This document shows, in pieces, positions 37,681 to 48,054 of a stretch of 64,000 bases of DNA (the first letter of the stretch is position 1; each line of letters begins with the position of its first letter). Source of the DNA: Mactra quadrangularis (taxonomy: Eukaryota; Mollusca; Bivalvia; Venerida; Mactridae); contig CM046303.1 of the NCBI GenBank assembly GCA_025267735.1, forward strand, positions 19,458,403 to 19,522,402, read 5' to 3'. The notes beneath the pieces are model-generated. The model searched no databases. It saw nothing but the letters and a program-made list of their open reading frames with translations, and was not told the DNA's origin. Made by a program: the position numbers and the translations under genes.

Positions 37681-38109
37681 GTCATATCATTTTCCCATTA
37701 ATAAGTTACATATCTACATGATTGACCAGTGATTATGCAACACAATCTCAAACATTAAATTCAGTATCAATCTGAATTGAATTTACATTTGATGATATGT
37801 ACTAGTGCGCCAGGTTCAGAAACTCTGCCATATACGATATAATTTTACGAGTTGGATTAGTTGTCAGTGTTTAAGTAAAACGTACAACGTATACTTAAAT
37901 AAATGCATGTATTTTGTTCTCCAATTGAAAAGTATATTATATGTCATTTCTCGATATGATACCAAATTACCACCAAATCATATCCAGGATTCAGGTTGTA
38001 CATATTTACTCCTGTTCATGCAATTGTTTTGCAAGATTCCGATGTTAAAGTACTTAACAAGCGCTAATTTTTTACTTTTGGTAAGATGATTTTGACCTTA
38101 TTCATCTAA

Positions 38110-38220
38110 CCACTCTAAATAAAAAATGATTTTATCATTTGTCTTGATATATAATACTCTTGATGCTTTCGTTTCCAAATAATTTAGTATTAACCTTATT
38201 GTCCGAAATGATCTATTACT
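38110..38220 (+). repeat. Block A, copy 2 (apex spacer)
   Basis: Matches 35660-35785 in direct orientation: 'catttgtcttgat', 'tttccaaataatttagtatt', 'aaccttattgtccgaaatg', 'atctat'. Confidence 0.65.
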
Positions 38221-38630
38221 AGAGCAAATAACGCGTTAGATTACAATGAAATATTGAATAGTAAGCCTTTTTATAAGAATTATTTATATGCCATGCTTCA
38301 GTAATTCAATATACGATTTTTACATTTCAGTTTGTAAGATCATATTACAAGTCATATTACACGTCCAAAACAAAGGTTGATAAGACAATGATTTTGTCTT
38401 TAGAATTTACAAGTTGAAAAATTGAATACAATAAAAATGTTCAATCTATATATAACTATTTCAATATCCAGTTAATTGATAAAGAAGACACTTGTTTATT
38501 TTAAATGTTTTGTGCTGCTATGTAATGTAGTTCGATATGAAAAGATATGCATGATGAAGTGCACAATTATCATCCACTGTACTAAAATAGATATGTACAG
38601 TTACAAATAGATGTACGACATCGAAATATA

Positions 38631-38815
38631 ACAGATTATCCTGACTTACAGCTTCACTAGAATGACATTACAAATGTTGTTTCAAAAACACAGACGATTC
38701 CGGCTGCTGCTATGTGTTCATTTATTGGCTCTTTGATAATAACAATTGGATTGTATCTCAGATAACAATTGATATAGTAAGATCAAATTGAATTGTTTAC
38801 ATAGTGTCTCATGTT
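38631..38815 (+). repeat. Block B, copy 2 (apex spacer)
   Basis: Matches 36331-36490 in direct orientation: 'agcttcactagaatgacatt', 'acaaatgttg', 'gacgattccggctgctg', 'attggattgtatctcaga', 'aacaattgatatagtaagat'. Confidence 0.75.
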
Positions 38816-38993
38816 TCATATCATTGTTGAATAAACACTCAAAAACGATGTTTTGCTTTATCTCAATCATTATAGACGGAAACAAATGTGTATTTTTTGT
38901 AATAGCATAATGTCATTTGATGTTATAGAAGAATATCATCTTTGTGCAATAGATACATTGGTAGAACGAAGCTTAAACGTAAAGTACTTTCTT

Positions 38994-39048
38994 TCGGCGC
39001 GATATGACCTTTTTGTGTAGGTGCGCCGTAAAACCCAAACAAACAAAG
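38994..39048 (+). repeat. SINE 3' tail, 'gcgccgtaaaaccca' type
   Basis: 'tttcggcgcgatatgacctt' followed by 'ggtgcgccgtaaaaccca' and an AAACAAACAAA tail. A related fragment is at 44700-44757. This tail type is common in mollusc SINEs; the 5' part is missing here. Confidence 0.65.
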
Positions 39049-39074
39049 TACTTTTTAATTGCTTATCTCACTGT

Positions 39075-39255
39075 GCATCATTACCAATAACCAATACTTG
39101 TGAACGTCAATTATAAAACGTCTGTTTTGCTTAAAATACTGTCGTTATTTACATAAAACGATTGGTCTAAATCAATAAGCAATTTACTTTACGGACAATG
39201 GGAACTTTACTGACATTACATCATCAGGCTTTTATGTACTTATATCCGAAAAACT
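39075..39255 (+). repeat. Block F, direct copy 2 (apex spacer)
   Basis: Partner of 32850-33010; see the landmarks given there. Ends in 'cttatatccgaaa' in both copies. Confidence 0.55.
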
Positions 39256-40029
39256 TTAGCTTTGATTATTGTTCAACACGGGTTGTCTTTTGTAATTCCT
39301 TGTGTAATTAGTCGCTCCTCTGCTATATTGACTAGAATCATACAATATTCGTTCTCCAAATGTTTGGAGACATTTTCACTTAGAATTGAAAAGCTTTTCT
39401 ATACTATTGAATAGCTTTTATCTAAAATTTGATAACCATTTATTTTGAAATACTTTTTAGTTTTGCTTCAGTTTTTAGTTATCATTATTATTATAACTGA
39501 TACTTCAAAAAAAGCATAAAAGCTGTGGAATGGAAAATAATTACAATATACATGGTTTTAAAGGCTTTAGGATGCTGAATCTTATAGATATGTTGTGTTC
39601 ATAAAACACATTTCCATTTCATCACAAACCATGCTTTAATATATTAAAAATAATGATTCCACAAAAGTAATCATTAAACTTAAGGAATTGTTGTAAATTT
39701 CTTTTGTCACCAAACTTTTGGTGGGTACTGTACATTTTATCAAATGAGGAGGCTAGATTTAATCACGACCGTTCTTTAATACTTACTGGTGTAAGTAAGT
39801 AAATATCAAAAGAAATATTAAAATTTACATTGTTTCTAATAAACAACAAACCTACAATAATGATACGGATATCGCATTAACAATTCCATATTGATTCACA
39901 ATATGCAATTATTTAAGTAAACAAAATGGCTGAGAGTATAAATCAACTTTGAACTGTTTCAGCAACTTAGCGTATCGTCATACGTCAACATTGTTAGTTT
40001 TCGTGAAAATCTTCTGAAATAATTCATGT

Positions 40030-40145
40030 AATTACTCGCAATGAGTTATGATAAAATTATATGTCATCTTGATCGATGTAAGACGTAATGTTTTCTTTCG
40101 AAAATGATTTAGTATTGACCTTTACTGTCCGGAGTGATCTATGTT
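40030..40145 (+). repeat. Block A, copy 3 (apex spacer)
   Basis: Matches 35660-35785 in direct orientation: 'atgtcatcttgatc', 'ttttctttcgaaaatgattt', 'agtattgacctttactgtcc', 'ggagtgatctatg'. It is followed by no B block. Confidence 0.65.
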
Positions 40146-40499
40146 CACTTTAGCTGACTTTTAGACAATAATGATATCAGATGTTTGTTTAGGGAATTTT
40201 GATGTATCGACTAGTGGTTAAAACGGTTCACTTCAATTGATTATTTATCTTTGTGCTAAAGTACCTAGTGTGTATATGTTATTCCTTTCGTAAATACAAA
40301 CAGAATCATGTGTGGCTTTTTTAGTTGTTGATAATATAACATAATTAATAATATAATTAGTGAACGAAGTAACAAATTGAAAATGCTAACATTTTTAATA
40401 CACATCGTTTATTAAATTACTGAATAGTAACAGTAAATAATCAATACGAGAGGGAATGCTTTAGTTCTCTATTTAGAGATTCTGTATATTTATATACTA

Positions 40500-40766
40500 T
40501 AAATGTCATATGACGGCGGTCAAGCAACCTACTCACCTTTCCTGGAATAGTTGAATAACTGGGTTTAGCTGTAAAAAAGTTACTAGGCGTATAATGTCGT
40601 TCGTGACTGGCAACTGCACTAAATGATTTACTATCAGTGGTAGCAGAGAGAATTGTCAAAGACATTATTTCATGACCGCACAGAACAAAATTATGACGCG
40701 CCCAGAAATTGAACCCACTTGTCTTCGATAAGCAGATTTTAAGCAGCTATCGACTGAGCTAGCCAG
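40500..40766 (-). repeat. tRNA-headed SINE, minus strand
   Basis: On the minus strand it starts 'ctggctagctcagtcgatag' (A box), has 'gtgggttcaatttc' as B box, then the body shared with 63230-63503: 'ggtcatgaaataatgtct', 'gcagttgccagtcac', 'cagctaaaccca', 'gagtaggttgcttgaccgcc'. The 'acggcgttaaaccc' tail is lost. It lies just inside the innermost arm block and is absent from the corresponding left position, so it inserted after the inverted duplication. The minus-strand open frame across it is a chance frame. Confidence 0.8.
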
Positions 40767-40804
40767 AAGTGTACTAACACATGATGAAGACAGGCAACTT
40801 CGAA

Positions 40805-40990
40805 GAGACATCCCATGATATCCTATTATCAATGCTATAAGTTATTCGGAAATGAGTACACTAAATCTCAAATATAGTTTCGATTATATTACATGTACCA
40901 GACAGTTTAACCATAAATTTACAAAAATAACATCCCATTATACTTGATTGGTGTATGGTTTATGGCTAGATATATATTGATAGACATTAT
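40805..40990 (-). repeat. Innermost palindrome block D, right copy
   Basis: Reverse complement of 37500-37680; inner edge of the right arm, directly next to the SINE at 40500-40766. Confidence 0.8.
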
Positions 40991-41152
40991 GCTGTTAGAT
41001 GGAGATGGCTATTGAACTTGTTGTTTGAGTAAAACATATTTTCTTAAAAATAGACTTATCTTACTTCAACTATAAACCATATATCAGATAAAATAATCAT
41101 ATAATTAATAATCATTAAGGGACTGGTAAATCAAATTGTTAATAGTATACAG

Positions 41153-41317
41153 TTATTTCATATGTCATTTTGGAACAGTCAAACTGTTGGTCCGAGGTGA
41201 AAGGAATAGTGTTTTGAACTGATTCCCTCGGTCTACAGCCTCGGGACACAGTTTAAAACACTATTCCTGACACCGAGGGAAAACAATTTGACTGTTCCAA
41301 AATCACGCATGAAATAA
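41153..41317. mobile_element. 165-bp foldback element
   Basis: Two arms of about 78 bp separated by a loop of under 10 bp. Left arm 'ttatttcat', 'attttggaacagtcaaa', 'ggaatagtgtttt', 'aactg'; the right arm read in reverse complement repeats these with few differences. Within each arm 'ccgagg' or 'cctcgg' words add local symmetry. It would form a long hairpin. It has no coding content and resembles a MITE. Target-site duplication not resolved, because 'ttatttcat' itself is part of the palindrome. Confidence 0.75.
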
Positions 41318-42334
41318 TTGTTTTAATACCTGGTCAATTACTATTTTAACAGTACTTGACATGTTTACGTCTGCTTAATCAAGATCGATGGACGCTTGAT
41401 GCTTTCGAAAACGTCTAGTAAATCCTGAAATCCCGTAGCAGGTCCATTGTTTGATACCAATTTTAATTGTAACAAAATGCAATTTTATTCCTTATTATAT
41501 CTTTGTTTTCAAATGTATAGCTGTCACGAACGCAACAAAATGTTCGGTCACTTGAAACATCCCAAATCATCAGTTTCTGTTTATAATTCACTCATACCTC
41601 GAATTATGTCATAGTAACATCTGATTTATTGCTTGTGGAAAAAGCCATTGAATACAATTAAAGTACGAAATGTATTCAATTAACTTATTAAATATCAGAC
41701 AGATTGTTAAAGAACATGTAAGACGTGGTATCTATTACTGATAATATAAAGCGTAAGATTTTGGTTTAAGTTAATGGGTACATCAATCACAGATGGAGAA
41801 AACTTCCTGCCGCTCCCATTGATATTTAATAATTAGAGAGTGGCTTTCTATTTCACGTTATTTCAACGTATTTCTATTAACTATATTGATGGATAAACAC
41901 CATTTTACTTTAAGTAATACTTTGTGAATTTAACAAAATGTACGTTAAAAGTACAAAGTATAGACCCAGTAATACTGACTTGAAACATCAGTGATTTGCG
42001 AGGATAAACTACTCGTATTTAAATGTACTCATTGACACACAACTACAAATGATGGTGTTTCATGTAGTAAATATCTACCCCGTATGTCACGGTATAGACA
42101 CTTAAAGCGCATCTTTGTGACTTTTATTGTATATTTCTTGCTACATACAGGTCAGTTTGTCTTAAAATAATAAGAACTACTTTTTGACACAATTACAGAC
42201 ACTGAATGGTATTTTGAAATCATAGAAAATTTTAACCAAATCTGTGAACTAGAGTCTTTTAACAGTTTCTTTGATTGTTGTTATTTATATGTTTCATCTA
42301 TGATTGAACAAAAAAGAAATATGTTTAGAAAATT

Positions 42335-42505
42335 CTAACATAACCCAAGTGAAACATACATTAGACCGTGTATATTATTCGATGTGACCTTACTATGAGT
42401 ATCAATTGTCATTCGAGATACAAACCAATTTCTATAACCCATGCCATAATAAATGAACCACGATCAGCAGACAGAATCGTATGTGTCATGAGAGAACATT
42501 CATGA
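42335..42505 (-). repeat. Block B, inverted copy
   Basis: Reverse complement matches 36331-36490: 'acgattctgtctgctg', 'ttggtttgtatctcgaatga', 'caattgata', 'agtaaggtca'. Confidence 0.7.
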
Positions 42506-43459
42506 TGTCATTTAAGTGATGCTGTAAATTATGATTATTTGTATTGCTACGTATATCTCCTGGCGCATTATCAAGCATATAGGTTTATACATAACAAAAA
42601 TAATGGCAAGCCAACACACTACGTCTGGCAAGTGTATTTTGTTTAGATTATTTTCGAGTACTTTTTGTAAAGCGTGTAATGCAAAGCCGATTATCAAATA
42701 ATAATTTAATTTACAATCCACTTCAAAATTATAATGCGAAACACTGAGTACATGTATTGCATTTAATCTTTGTTTCCTATACATGTATTCAGGAGTTCTT
42801 GGGCAAAGCTGAACACATTTTGACTTGAAATAGCTTGTGAGATTGTTAACTTCCCAACTTAACAATTAAGTAAGTGTCAATATATCTAATGCAAGATTAC
42901 CCAGTTTTCAATATATTGATTCAAAGACCCATAGATTCTAAGAAATAGTTGTTATGACTTCAAATATAAGATATCATGGTGCATACTTTACAACTCTTGT
43001 CCTCGGGATCACCTGAAAGTTATTGTGCACATACATGTAGAACTAAAATGAGTCATAGGTTGGTAATACCCAGCTCAATAGAGTTCTTTGTTTAATATAC
43101 ATTTGCTTTCGTGTGTAAATTAAAAAGAAAACTTTGTACTCATTTACTTATGCATGTAGAATTTTGACTTCGATTCGCAGAACAATAACATTTTTTTTCT
43201 CATCAAGTTTGGTTAAGTGTTGTTAAACAAAATTAAAAAAACCGATAAACATGCACAAAATGCCTGACATATTTAGGAGGCATTTTACAAATTGTCTAAA
43301 TTTACATATTGCCTGTAACATATACACTAAGAATGTAGCTTTTGCGACAATATACAAAATAATCAATAGAACATACTACCAATATGAAAAAAAATCTTAC
43401 ACTTTTATACTTACACTAATTATTGTTATCGTTATCGAAAATGTCATCTTTTCTAAACA

Positions 43460-43565
43460 TAGATCATCTCTGACAGTATAGGTCAATACTAAATCAGTTT
43501 GGAATGAAAACATGATGTCTAACATGGATCAACGTGACAAATAATTTAGCCATCAGTCATTTAGA
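43460..43565 (-). repeat. Block A, inverted copy
   Basis: Reverse complement matches 35660-35785: 'ttgtcacgttgatcc', 'ttttcattccaaactgattt', 'agtattgacctatactgtc', 'gatct'. Confidence 0.7.
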
Positions 43566-43899
43566 GTACTTATATGAAGGTTCTTTATCACATTGAGATC
43601 TTGAAACTAAATTATGTATATGATTGGCAGTATCATTAATTGCTTAATTTGCAAGAAGTATATTGATATACTGGTTGTGATTTTGTTGATATATATGTAA
43701 ATGTTTACAGAAACTAACATAGTATTAGCAGCTTGCTTTGTGATTGTTTATTTTACATCTTAAAACAATAAAATTATGTCATTACAATGATTAGAATATA
43801 AATAAAAAATCATTAAAAATCAGAATAATTGAACGACATATAAATACCAACTTCTTGGCAAAAAAATAATTTTGTTGGATTATTTTCGAAAATTTGATA

Positions 43900-45240
43900 T
43901 ATAAATATATAATGGCCATTTTTGCAGTGCGAATTAGCTTATTTTAAACGTCCAAACGCCAAATACTGGTATAATATTGCATTGACTATCCTGGATATTT
44001 TGAATGTATATTCAGGTAATGTATTCTATGTTATAACAAGAACTGGTCCATCTATTCTGACAACCTAACATTATCAGCTCAAAACAAAATACTAACAAAA
44101 TAACAAATCAGCTTACTCACGAGCTAGATATAGCTGAGAGACCGAACATTTGTTGAAAATTGCTCCGGTGTAAGCTGTAATCACAAAATGACAAAGCTAT
44201 ATAATGCCACAATTTTAGTTCGTTTTGCGTTTATCATGCGATACTATTTTGCTTTCACTTGAAATTTACCTTTATTGATTTCGAAGAATCTGCGTTAAAA
44301 GTATATCAATGTCTTGTTGCTTTTAGAACTATGTGAAAATGTTCAATTTATTAGAGAAGTGCATATTGCAACCTAATGTCATGACCTAATATCTTACAAA
44401 ATGTTTCGTGCATATATACTGGTGTCATAAACATTTATACATGTAGAAATACATATTCAGATTCGTACCAGATTAACACAGTATACCATGTGACGAACAT
44501 TTCAATGTAATCACGTTCTCATTGACTGTCAGAATCATAAATATATGCGCTACAAACATTTTAAGGTTAACTCACCAAGAGAAATTTTTTCAGTCGGTAC
44601 CATCATATGCGATACGAACCTATCTGAAGGAATTAAATATTTATCCTAACATATAGGACTTAATACTTTTATTATACGATTTCATTAATTGTTATTATTT
44701 GCTTTCGGTGCGATATAACATTTTTGTGTCGATGCGCCGTTAAACCTAAACACTCACATTGTAGTATATAAGATACCTTTCTCAACGGGAAGATAACGCC
44801 TTAGTCGTAAATCAGAACAGTAGAGGAAATATAAAATATTCATTAATTGCTTGAGATTTCCTTTGGTTAGATTTTATTACTTTACATAGAATACATTTAC
44901 ATGGACACTATCGTGTGTATCCCATACAATGTCAGGATTAAAAGGAGTGTGAATATAATACTTAATAATAATGCTCCTTCCATTGACCTAATGCCATCCC
45001 ACAATCTAGTAAGGAATACATAATTTTAATGAGAACAAGAAAATCGCAATAAAACAAGGTGAATTGTTTGACCCATTGTACTTCCGGGGCGGTTTTATCA
45101 CATTAATGGTTTAACCAATCATCCATACACTCATTCATCAAACATTTATTGAGTTGACAAAATTATACCACGTGCATAAAGTCGCGTACTTGTCAACTGT
45201 TGAATGCCTTAGGAATACTACGAAGATTATTTGCCTCCTC
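43900..45240 (-). repeat. Palindrome arm block P8/P9, right copy
   Basis: Reverse complement of 34390-35370. The alignment is interrupted by the SINE tail at 44700-44757 and by extra sequence at about 44190-44700 that the left arm lacks. Confidence 0.8.
44700..44757 (+). repeat. SINE 3' tail, 'gcgccgttaaacctaaac' type
   Basis: 'gctttcggtgcgatataaca' then 'gtcgatgcgccgttaaacct' and 'aaacactcac'. Same family as 38994-39048. Flanking arm sequence resumes at 44770 with its left-arm counterpart uninterrupted, so the piece is an insertion specific to this arm. Confidence 0.65.
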
Positions 45241-45479
45241 TTATGGTAGACATTCTTGATATGGGTGTTTATAATGTACGTGTAAAAGACTAACACATTT
45301 TAATTATCGTTCTTGAATATTTGTAAGGTTAAACAGTTTATATCTTTAGTAATAAGTTAAACAATCCTTCAACAATTACAAAAGCCATGTTTCCACAACG
45401 TTCATTAGGTTTATTAATCCTCGGTTATAAACAAAATAAAACATACAAAAACTCTTCGCACTCACAGTTATCACTTGAC

Positions 45480-46160
45480 TCATTGTAATCTAATTCATAA
45501 TAAGTTAATGCTGGAATATAGTAAAGACATGTCGGACGTGATGTTCCCTACTGATTGTGAACAACAATATCATTATCTAATGTTCGCCTGTCAAATGATT
45601 ACCTTTGTTAGTGTGTACATTAAACAAAGTTAGACAATTGCTTAGAATCCACTTGATAATCATGCGGTGCCTTTCTACCTTATGTTGACTATTAGAACTT
45701 TTTAGTGGATAAACACCGTCTTATTTATTGACACTTTATTTCAACGTCGGCATCACACTATACACATCTCAAGTTTATAGAATATAATTAATACGCCGTT
45801 TAGTGATTCAAATAACAGTAGTGATTTGGGTGGAAGTTTTGTGCACATTTAAACCAAATGAACTTTTAGATAATCAGATAAAACTCTTGCAGAGCAAGAA
45901 ACAATTATTTGTTCTAGTAACCTTTTTTAAAAACAAGTTGTTACAGGTGAATAATTGTGTATCAGTGAGCTCTTACATCCACACGAATTGTGTATAGTTA
46001 AAACAACAATAGACGTTGCAAAGGCATACTGCGATCTCGGTATGTCATGACATATTAAGATAAAGGGTAGAAATCAAAATTTAATCAGAACATTTCAAGT
46101 AGTACCATGTATAGTTTGTCTCTAAAAGAAGAAGCCATTCATTTCTTGTTATATAATATA
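45480..46160 (-). repeat. Palindrome arm block P6/P7, right copy
   Basis: Reverse complement of about 31260-32000; see the landmarks there. Its outer end runs directly into the 54-bp palindrome. Confidence 0.8.
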
Positions 46161-46186
46161 TATTATATAACAAGAAATGAATGGCT
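46133..46186. repeat. Perfect 54-bp palindrome
   Basis: Arms of 27 bp without spacer: 'agccattcatttcttgttat' then 'ataatat', followed by the exact complement. The 5' half corresponds to left-arm sequence at about 31262-31292, but the 3' half has no counterpart there; left-arm similarity resumes after it at 'ttttcagcgtca' (46190-46201). The second half therefore looks like a snap-back copy made in the right arm only. Confidence 0.9.
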
Positions 46187-46743
46187 ATCATTTTCAGCGT
46201 CATGGATTATGATGACACACACAGTTTTTCAAATATATTATAACCTAATCAGTTTACTATGCTAACCAATACAAGATGATTGATACCACCAATTAGACGA
46301 ATTAAGTTTCTTGGTTTGGAAATAACAGTTCCGTTTTAACTTTACTGATGTAACGATTGCACACAGTTTAGAAAGCGACAGTTACTACATGCCATATGTG
46401 TAACTTGTCCCAGTATTTCCAACTACAATTTCAATACAGTCTCTATGATGAAGAATGCATTTTGTAGTGGCAGTATTTAAATTACTCTATGTGGGAACCC
46501 TGTTAAAACTTACCGCGTCAATCTTATTTTAATTTACGATCGAACGACCTATAAATTGGATAATCGGATAATCGGAAATCTCGTTTTTGTTATTTAATAT
46601 AAGAGCTTTGCATTATCCTTTGAATGATGCTTAATTTAATTTGATGAGAAGTTGGCATCTTAAATTACATTTACTTAAGCTGTTACTTTAAGTGTAGGTG
46701 CTTGATTGATAGGTAATCTGAAAAACAGTGCAATGCTTCCTAG

Positions 46744-46990
46744 TTCCGTGGAATATCATTCATACGGAAACAGGTGAATTGCGCAATTTTAAATGTATTT
46801 TAATAGGCTTTATTTAGTTTAATGCGCTTCGTTTGTTTAAAAGTTGTCCTGCGGTTTGTATAGTATGAAAACCGTAATATGGCCAATAATTTTATTTTGA
46901 TAAAACTAAACATTGTTGAAAGCAGAATTGCGTATAATCGAATTACAAATATCAAATAAGTTATTGACATTAATGTTTAACTATGTATTA
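46744..46990 (-). repeat. Palindrome arm block P5, right copy
   Basis: Reverse complement of 29640-29875, sharing 'ggaaacaggtgaatt', 'aaatgtatttt', 'aaactaaac' and 'ttgcgtataat'. Confidence 0.65.
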
Positions 46991-47878
46991 CATATCGATA
47001 ATCAGATCATATTATGACTTTGATTTATCTTTACAAGTTATATGTATTGCACTGTCAAATCATTCTTAGAAATGGAGCTCAGCCCATACAAGTTCATACA
47101 CATGCTTTTCACTTGTATGTCGGTATTTTACTTAGTAAATCGTGATTAATGGTCAATTACTAGTACGTCTATTGATGGTTATATTGGAAAGTGAACTTTA
47201 CTTGCCCTTTCACGACATTACCATCGCTCTAGTGCTAACGGAGTTCTTCCTTTACCGTCATTAGTATTAACTTAACATCTCCGAACAGTAATTTAACTTG
47301 TTGTGCATGAATTGGACAACATAAAATACGGCTGTTAGAATACTCTTAGCGTCTGTAAATACTTAACCGATTTTCTGTCTTCTATTACTGCCATGTGCGT
47401 CTGTTTACGGGTCATTCATGAACGATTTGCATGAATACTCGATATTCGTTAGTAAACACAGTAGGGTAAAGCCTTTGTCATAATCGTTTCCAACTTACGT
47501 TTTAGATTTGGTATACAAAATACGGATTTAAAAAGAATGTTTTAAATACAAGGGGAGTTTTGATAGCAGATTATTGTCTGAGCCTTTAAATTCAATTTTT
47601 TAATACATGCTAAATTTCTAATATGATAATGGACTTAAAGATAAATCGAAATTAATTCTTACTTAACACTCCAATATTAAACATAACTTATACATTAAAT
47701 TGTGTTTCAAATGCCCTTTCTATAGGATATTTGCTTAAAATAGAACGCGCTTGCGCAAAACAACGAAACGTTACTAGTTAAGTTACGTGTTTTCTAAAAT
47801 TGTCCGAGGAATGTCTGCAAGTGTGTGGAATATAGGAGATTTCTCACCTATGAGAACTTATTTGTCTTGAAAGAGTGC

Positions 47879-48050
47879 AGTGCTTAGTATTATTATCATG
47901 ATTAATGGGGAAATGTTTGCAATCAGTCTAGGCTAATAATTGGTACCTTTATCACATCAGACCATTTCTCGATATACCGTTAAATACAGCACGAATTGAT
48001 AATGTCTTTGGACAATAAGCTTATCATGGAGATTGTAGAAATTGTTTGTC
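47879..48050 (-). repeat. Dispersed repeat P1, right-arm copy
   Basis: Reverse complement of 29061-29235 and a family member of the P1 block. It contains 'gattaatggggaaatgtttg', 'cagtctaggctaataattgg' and 'tacctttatcacatcagacc'. Confidence 0.7.
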
Positions 48051-48054
48051 AGTT

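Larger units (their letters stand above)
37681..40804. other. Apex spacer of the large palindrome
   Basis: Between the innermost paired blocks lies about 3.1 kb. It contains direct-orientation extra copies of arm blocks in the order A' (38110), B' (38631), F' (39075) and A'' (40030), a SINE tail at 38994 and a SINE at 40500-40766. So the spacer is itself made largely of arm-derived sequence in left-arm orientation. No gene is visible; the 94-codon frame at 37805-38089 has no recognised domain. Confidence 0.65.

Noticed and set aside
40441..40665. 74-codon minus-strand open frame
   Set aside because: It lies inside a tRNA-headed SINE and is not preserved in the other two copies.
42512..42865. 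117-codon minus-strand open frame as a membrane protein
   Set aside because: Hydrophobic ending comes from AT-rich codons; part of it overlaps the region of block B, and the left-arm equivalent shows no matching frame.
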